NCBI GenBank assembly: GCA_002863125.1
Contig: PKEB01000006.1
Coordinates: 24,702-88,701 of the forward strand
Source of the DNA: Flavobacteriales bacterium
GTDB lineage: Bacteria; Bacteroidota; Bacteroidia; Flavobacteriales_D; Sanyastnellaceae
DNA: 64,000 nucleotides
Direction of reading: 5' to 3'
Both the position numbers and the translations under genes were made by a program. The notes below the pieces were generated by a model that had not been told where the DNA came from, did not search any database, and was given only the letters and a program-made list of their open reading frames with translations. This document shows, piece after piece, positions 58,247 to 64,000 of this stretch. Every line of letters starts with the position of its first letter. Position 1 is the stretch's first letter.

Positions 58247-58254
58247 TACCTTTG
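58247..58254 (+). promoter_or_regulatory. -7 box (TACCTTTG) of the rlmB gene
   Basis: An exact TAnnTTTG match ending 3 nt before the ATG at 58258, giving a leaderless start. No TTG stands at 19-21 nt. Confidence 0.45.
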
Positions 58255-58257
58255 GGC

Positions 58258-59154
58258 ATGCCTTTTGACTTGCCCTCTCCCAAGCGGCCTTCGAACCGTT
58301 CCAACCGGTCCACATCGACTTCTGGACCCTATGGCCATAGCGCCCCGCGCAAGAAAGGACCATATACCGGCCCTAAACGTCCGCCAAAAGGCAGTTATGT
58401 CATGGGATGGCATCCGGTCATGGAAGCCCTCGACGCCGGCAAGGAGTTTCAAAAAGTCTTGATTCAACGGGACGAAAAAGGCGAGCGTACCACTGCCTTG
58501 GTCGCCCAATTGCGCGGGCTGAACATCCCCGTTCAGCGGGTACCCAAAGAGAAATTGAACCGGATCACCGTCAAAAACCACCAAGGCATCGTGGCCTTCC
58601 TCTCCCCCATCAGCTACCAGCCGTTGGAAGAATTGATTGCTCGGGCGTATGAAGCCGGAGAAACACCCCTGCTTGTCGCCCTGGACGGTGTGACCGATGT
58701 CCGCAATATTGGAGCCATCGCCCGCAGTGCTGAGTGCTTTGGAGCTACGGCACTGGTCATTCCGTCGTTTGGCGTGGCCCCCATTCAAGAAGATGCCATC
58801 AAATCGTCTTCTGGTGCCCTGCTGCGGCTGCCCGTAGCGCGCGTGTCCGATATGGCCCGCGCGATGGACGGGATCCAAGCCCAAGGCATTACCTGCATCG
58901 CCCTTGATGAAAAAGCCGAGAAATCCATTCACGCCCACCAAACGGACGGCCCCGTCTGCCTCGTCATGGGCGATGAAGGCACGGGTATATCAGAAGGAGT
59001 CGCCCGTAAATGCTCGCTCCAGCTGCGATTGCCAATGACGGGCAAAACCGGCAGCCTCAACGTTTCCGTCGCCGCGGGAATCGCATTATCTCATATTGCA
59101 TTGTGGAAAGAAGCCGAACCGAATGCTGAAAATACCACGTCACAGCCGCTATAA
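58258..59154 (+). CDS. rlmB: 23S rRNA (guanosine-2'-O-)-methyltransferase, TrmH/SpoU family (RlmB-like)
   Basis: 298 residues with a long basic, Ser/Pro-rich N-terminal extension (1-45). A substrate-binding domain (YVMGWHPVMEALDAGKE, VQRVPKEKLNRITVKNHQGIVA) precedes the SPOUT knot with motif 1 DGVTDVRNIGAIARSAECFG, motif 2 VCLVMGDEGTGIS and motif 3 LRLPMTGKTGSLNVSVAAGI. RlmB methylates 2'-O of guanosine 2251 in 23S rRNA, though TrmH-family members vary in target. The exact promoter box 58247-58254 decides the start at 58258. Confidence 0.9.
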   Translation: MPFDLPSPKRPSNRSNRSTSTSGPYGHSAPRKKGPYTGPKRPPKGSYVMGWHPVMEALDAGKEFQKVLIQRDEKGERTTALVAQLRGLNIPVQRVPKEKLNRITVKNHQGIVAFLSPISYQPLEELIARAYEAGETPLLVALDGVTDVRNIGAIARSAECFGATALVIPSFGVAPIQEDAIKSSSGALLRLPVARVSDMARAMDGIQAQGITCIALDEKAEKSIHAHQTDGPVCLVMGDEGTGISEGVARKCSLQLRLPMTGKTGSLNVSVAAGIALSHIALWKEAEPNAENTTSQPL

Positions 59155-59206
59155 TTGTTTCGCGGGCTTCTTGTTGTGAGGCCCACCCTTTCGCTATGAC
59201 TCGACC

Positions 59207-61231
59207 ATGATGCAAACGCCGTTTCCCCGTTCAATGACCATCACCGCCGTCCTGGTATCTGGGATGGTCGTACTCAATTCCTGCGGTGCTCGCCATTTTT
59301 GGAAAGGACTCCGCCTATCTGAAAAGGAGCGCTACACGGACGCCGCCGCAAATTTGCACCGCGCATTGGCCAAATGGCCCAATGATACCATGAGTTATCG
59401 GTTGTTGGGACAAACCCAAATGCACCTCCTGGATTTTGCCGCGGCCGAGCGGACGTACGAGGAATTGGGTTACCGCACCGCGTTGACCACTGACGACCAG
59501 TTGAACTACGCCAAGTGCATGATGCATCAGGGTAAATACGCTGATGCAGCGGATGTATTGGAATGGCTAATGGTAAAGGACAATACCCCTGAGTATGTCC
59601 AGCGCGTGTGGGACCGCTGCACGGCACAGCTGCACGTGGACGAGGATGACCGGCACTGGCAGATCAGCCCGCTGCGCTTCCCCGGTCTCGAAACAGCATC
59701 CGCCCCACGCATCAGCGACAACCAGCTGTACTTCAGCAGCGAACCCTACCAGTGGGGCCAAGCCGATCAAACCACACGGCTCGACCGCAACGCAACGTGG
59801 TTCACGGACCTGGGACAAGGCAGCCCTTACATCATGCGGGCCAAGGAGGTGACCGCAATGGACGTACCTGACCACGACGGCATCGTCAGCCTGTCGCCCG
59901 ACGGACGCTCCATCGCTTTTTCGAAGAAAACCAACAGCAGCATCGGATGGTTTGGCGACCCCATCGACGGCGGCTATCAGCTGTTGGTTGCCTCGCGCAC
60001 AGCGACAGGTGAATGGAGCGAAGCACGCCCCTTCCCGTTCGTTGAGAAGGGCTACGTCTTCGCGCACCCCACGTGGTCGCCAGACGGCAACCGCCTGTAT
60101 TTCGCTACGGACCTTCCCTCACCCGAAGCCCAAGGCGGCATGGACATCTGGGTGTCCGAGCGCAACGGCACGTTCTGGGAAGAACCCCTGAACCTCGGAC
60201 CGGAAGTCAATTCTGCTGGAGACGAAGTATTCCCGGCATTTGACAGCAATGGCCGACTGTATTTTGCCTCCAATGGCCACCCCACCCTCGGCGGCCTGGA
60301 CATCTTTTGGTCAGAGATCGACCCCACAGTTAAGCCCGAAGCACGCCACTGGCGGGACGGCGACGCGTGGAAAACGCCCGTTCGGATGGCTTTCCCCATC
60401 AACAGCCTAGCCGACGACTACGCGTTCGCCATGGAACCGGATGGGACCCACGGCTTCATCTGCTCCAACCGCGAAGGGTTCGATGAAATCTTCCGCGTCG
60501 AACACAACGAAGACGTCGCAGCGTTCAATGTGGTGGTCACCGATTACGCCACCGGCGAAGCCTTACCGCGCGTCCCCATCCGCTGGATCGACCTCAAGGA
60601 CGGCTCAGCGTGGGACACCCGTACTTCCTTGGATGGCACACTCTCCATCGACCTCCCACCCAACCGCGGATTTCAGGTGGTCTGTGCACTGCCGGGCTAT
60701 TTGGTGACCCGTAAATTCATCACCACCGACGCCACCGAACCGATCTGGGAGGTGGAACTGGCCAAAATCAAGACGCTGAACGACAAGCGTTTTGCCGATC
60801 GCTGGATGGGCGGCACGCCGTTCGAAATCGCAGGCTTGGAATGGGAAGCCGAAGCCCAACTAACCCGTGAAAGCGAGGTAAACCTCTACGACTTGGTGGA
60901 CTTCCTCAAACTCAACCCGGAGGTCTTCTTGGAAATTCGCACACACGAAGACGCCTCGGCTTGGGACCTGTTTGACCAACCGACTAACCGCGTGTCAAAA
61001 TTGCGGGCCATTGAAGTCGAGTCGTTCTTGCTCAAGGCCGGCGTTTCCACAAAGCAACTGATCAGCGTGGGCAAAGGCATTGATGAACTGCGCAACGGAT
61101 GCCTGCCGGGAGAACCCTGTGCGTTCTACCACCACGAAGACAACGCCCGCACCGAATTCCGGATCTACGGGCTCTTAGAACAGACACCGGGCCAAATTGA
61201 CCCGGTGCCGTTTATGAAATCCGATAAGTAA
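59207..61231 (+). CDS. PorE-like T9SS component (TPR, beta-propeller, CRD, OmpA-like)
   Basis: 674 residues. The signal peptide ends MVVLNSCGARHF (lipobox). TPR-like repeats (about 30-145, FAAAERTYEELGY, KYADAADVLEWL) precede a WD40/PD40-type beta-propeller (about 150-430, with SPDGRSIAFSKK, SPDGNRLYFATDLPS, DSNGRLYFASNGHPTLGGLDI). A carboxypeptidase-regulatory-like domain (about 440-510, VVVTDYATGEALPRVPIRW) and a degenerate OmpA-like C-terminal domain (about 545-665, DFLKLNPEVFLEIRTHED, RAIEVESFLLKAGVSTKQLISVGKG) follow. This order is that of PorE (PG1058), a peptidoglycan-linked T9SS subunit. It would serve the T9SS substrates encoded in this window. Confidence 0.82.
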   Translation: MMQTPFPRSMTITAVLVSGMVVLNSCGARHFWKGLRLSEKERYTDAAANLHRALAKWPNDTMSYRLLGQTQMHLLDFAAAERTYEELGYRTALTTDDQLNYAKCMMHQGKYADAADVLEWLMVKDNTPEYVQRVWDRCTAQLHVDEDDRHWQISPLRFPGLETASAPRISDNQLYFSSEPYQWGQADQTTRLDRNATWFTDLGQGSPYIMRAKEVTAMDVPDHDGIVSLSPDGRSIAFSKKTNSSIGWFGDPIDGGYQLLVASRTATGEWSEARPFPFVEKGYVFAHPTWSPDGNRLYFATDLPSPEAQGGMDIWVSERNGTFWEEPLNLGPEVNSAGDEVFPAFDSNGRLYFASNGHPTLGGLDIFWSEIDPTVKPEARHWRDGDAWKTPVRMAFPINSLADDYAFAMEPDGTHGFICSNREGFDEIFRVEHNEDVAAFNVVVTDYATGEALPRVPIRWIDLKDGSAWDTRTSLDGTLSIDLPPNRGFQVVCALPGYLVTRKFITTDATEPIWEVELAKIKTLNDKRFADRWMGGTPFEIAGLEWEAEAQLTRESEVNLYDLVDFLKLNPEVFLEIRTHEDASAWDLFDQPTNRVSKLRAIEVESFLLKAGVSTKQLISVGKGIDELRNGCLPGEPCAFYHHEDNARTEFRIYGLLEQTPGQIDPVPFMKSDK

Positions 61232-61240
61232 GCGCTGGAA

Positions 61241-62563
<1,323 letters not shown>

Positions 62564-62618
62564 TCATTTCCAAATCCTGGTCGTAAAACCGCCGCGAAGT
62601 TACTGAATCAATAGGGAA

Positions 62619-63749
62619 TCACGCAGGCACAGCCGCTTGTTCCATGTTCGCAACGAATTGGTCGAACAGGTATCGGCTATCGTGCGGTCCCGCTGAGGCC
62701 TCCGGATGGTACTGCACCGAGAAGACGGGGCGACCTTTCAATGCGATGCCTGCAACCGTGCTGTCATTGAGGTGGATGTGTGTGAGCTCCACGTCCGGGT
62801 GGGCATCCAAGGAATCGCGGTCCACGACGAATCCGTGGTTCTGCGATGTGATTTCGGCCTTGCCCGTAATGAGGTTCTTGATGGGGTGGTTCACGCCACG
62901 GTGGCCGTTGAACATCTTCACCGTCTTCAATCCTTGGCTCAACGCCAATACCTGGTGACCAAGGCAGATGCCAAATACGCTGCGGTCAGCTTCGACGAGT
63001 GCTTTGACCTTTTCGACCGTCTCCGGCATCGCACCGGGATCACCGGGGCCATTGGACAGCATGATGCCATCGGGATCGATGGCGAGCATTTCTTCCACCG
63101 AGGCATGCATCGGGAAAACGTGCACTTCACACCCGCGCTCCGTGAGGCATCGGACGATGTTCTTTTTGACGCCCAGGTCAAGCAGAGCCACCTTCAATCC
63201 CTTCTCCGTTCCGGCAGCCGGCGCGGCGACGTAAGGCTCTGAACACGTCACCTCACTGCTCAACTCGAGGCCCTCCATCGAAGGAACCTGGTCCAACTGG
63301 CGCTTGAGTTCGGCCTCATCCGTGCCGTCGCTGCAGATGATGGCGTTCATGGCTCCCTTTTGTCGGATGTGCCGCACCAGAGCACGGGTGTCCACATCGC
63401 AAATGCCAACCACACCGTCGCGGTCCATATAGTCTTGCAAAGTCCCGCTCCCGCCTACGCGGCTGGCAATGGAGGAAAAGTTTTTGGTCACCAATCCTGC
63501 GATTTGCACTCGGTCCGACTCGACTTCCGCGTCGTGCACACCGTAGTTCCCAACGTGGGCCGTGGCCATCACCAAAATTTGACGCAGGTAGCTGGGATCC
63601 GTGAAAATCTCTTGGTACCCGTAAATCCCAGTATTGAATGCAATCTCACCGGTCGTTGTCCCAATGGCGCCGGCCGATTTCCCTTCAAAGCGCGTACCGT
63701 CTGCCAGAATGAGGACAGCGGGTACTTTTTGCTCGCGTGATTGAACCAT
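62619..63749 (-). CDS. carA: Carbamoyl-phosphate synthase small subunit
   Basis: 376 residues. The N-terminal domain (about 1-150) begins PAVLILADGTRFEGKSAGA with TTGEIAFNTGIYGYQEIFTDPSY. The class I glutamine amidotransferase part has DLGVKKNIVRCL, MLSNGPGDPG, GICLGHQVLALSQG with the catalytic Cys, and SVQYHPEASAGPHDSRYLF with His and Glu. It hydrolyses glutamine and hands ammonia to CarB for carbamoyl phosphate. The ATG at 63749 is supported by a full promoter (63754-63784) and the family start; an in-frame ATG at 63881 is not. Confidence 0.97.
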   Translation of the reverse strand: MVQSREQKVPAVLILADGTRFEGKSAGAIGTTTGEIAFNTGIYGYQEIFTDPSYLRQILVMATAHVGNYGVHDAEVESDRVQIAGLVTKNFSSIASRVGGSGTLQDYMDRDGVVGICDVDTRALVRHIRQKGAMNAIICSDGTDEAELKRQLDQVPSMEGLELSSEVTCSEPYVAAPAAGTEKGLKVALLDLGVKKNIVRCLTERGCEVHVFPMHASVEEMLAIDPDGIMLSNGPGDPGAMPETVEKVKALVEADRSVFGICLGHQVLALSQGLKTVKMFNGHRGVNHPIKNLITGKAEITSQNHGFVVDRDSLDAHPDVELTHIHLNDSTVAGIALKGRPVFSVQYHPEASAGPHDSRYLFDQFVANMEQAAVPA

Positions 63750-63753
63750 GGGG

Positions 63754-63784
63754 CAAAAGTACTCCCCCGCTTTCACCTCTTCAA
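63754..63784 (-). promoter_or_regulatory. Complete leaderless promoter of carA (TTG-N20-TACTTTTG)
   Basis: On the minus strand, TTG (63782-63784) is followed by exactly 20 nt and then TACTTTTG (63754-63761), an exact match to the Bacteroidota -33/-7 pair with the optimal spacer. The -7 box ends 4 nt before the carA ATG, so transcription should begin at or within a base or two of the start codon. This is the best promoter in the window. Confidence 0.75.
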
Positions 63785-63845
63785 CCTCGAAGCCACTCGA
63801 TTTTTCCTCAATCGGTTCACTACCGTGTGAAAAGACATAAAACAA

Positions 63846-63873
63846 AACGGGAGGCCTCGCAGCCTCCCGTTTC
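63846..63873 (-). terminator. Intrinsic terminator after the putative rplQ
   Basis: The perfect 11-bp stem aaacgggaggc / gcctcccgttt with a 6-nt loop lies 24 nt after the stop of the gene reading off the right edge, and has a TTTTGTTT tail on the minus strand. It separates that gene from the carA promoter. Confidence 0.8.
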
Positions 63874-63896
63874 GTTATCATTGGTGAGAAGGGGGT

Positions 63897-64000
63897 TAGT
63901 CCTTCTTCTCTTCTTCTGCGTCGTCACCGGCTTCCTCAGCAGCAGGTGCTTCCTCAGCAGCGGCCTCAGCGGCAGGTGCTTCCTCAGCAGCGGCCTCAAC
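63897..64000 (-). CDS. rplQ: C-terminal tail of a ribosomal protein, probably bL17
   Basis: Only the last 34 codons are present: two copies of an AAAEEAP-type unit, then AAEEAGDDAEEEKKD and a TAA at 63897-63899. Acidic Ala/Glu/Pro tails of this kind end bL17 and bS16 in Bacteroidota. I favour bL17 because rpoA-rplQ-carA-eno is a conserved order in flavobacteria and carA and eno follow here. The start and body are outside the window, so the identity rests on this tail and on context. Confidence 0.6.

Overview
The window looks like a chromosomal segment of a marine-type member of the Bacteroidota, probably Flavobacteriales-like, with moderately high GC. The evidence is a SusC/SusD pair, at least five clear and one degenerate type IX secretion (T9SS) C-terminal sorting domains, a PorE-like T9SS protein, several exact matches to the Bacteroidota -7 promoter box TAnnTTTG, a GWxTD protein, an archaeal-type prolyl-tRNA synthetase, and a rplQ(tail)-carA-eno order known from flavobacteria. 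I do not name a species. No phage, transposase, integrase or CRISPR array is visible.

Layout. 1-5.9 kb: the end of a secreted serine hydrolase, a methyltransferase, a short-chain fatty-acid transporter, a PhzF-like protein, a CIA30-like lipoprotein, purT and a GyrI-like membrane-anchored protein. 5.9-20.1 kb: a polysaccharide utilisation locus (GH3, SusC, SusD, a lipoprotein with a duplicated PKD module, GH5 with CBM6 modules, a GH16 laminarinase lipoprotein), best read as a laminarin / beta-glucan system. 20.1-24.9 kb: a small membrane protein with a perfect CRP-type palindrome upstream, a poorly resolved stretch with two doubtful small ORFs, then a secreted endonuclease/exonuclease/phosphatase-family protein and a secreted phosphodiesterase-like protein. 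25-34.1 kb: a set of nine haem genes, hemJ > < hemN-hemB-hemE-hemD-hemC-hemA < > hemH-hemL, covering every step from glutamyl-tRNA to protohaem and clearly poorer in GC than its flanks. 34.2-39.9 kb: a 29-residue signal-peptide-like ORF, an unrecognised 352-residue protein, a secreted M43 metalloprotease and a PlsC acyltransferase.

39.9-49.8 kb: tRNA-Glu(TTC), dps, proS, a Gly/Tyr- and Ser/Asn/Arg-rich lipoprotein translationally coupled to an outer-membrane FadL-like protein, a coiled-coil 'zinc ribbon' protein that has lost all four zinc ligands, a NIF3 protein, lpxK, a thioredoxin-like lipoprotein and an LpxH-like phosphatase. 49.9-64 kb: a large secreted sortilin/BNR-type T9SS substrate, lipA with an outer-membrane protein gene, osmC, a 38-residue lipoprotein, rmuC, a GWxTD lipoprotein, rlmB, the PorE-like gene, eno, carA and the acidic tail of what is probably ribosomal protein bL17 (rplQ).

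How it fits together: SusC/D and surface lipoproteins import glucan oligosaccharides produced by the GH16, GH5 and GH3 enzymes; several of the secreted enzymes leave through T9SS, of which the PorE-like protein would be a part. The haem set supplies cytochromes, and the tRNA-Glu in this window is of the species that HemA uses as substrate. Two cross-cutting signals deserve attention: many genes have a -7 box ending only 3-5 nt before the start codon (leaderless transcripts), and the haem block differs in composition from everything around it. I found no obviously novel defence or mobile system; the most unusual individual items are the zinc-ribbon protein without zinc ligands, the duplicated PKD glycan-binding lipoprotein and the unrecognised gene at 34289.
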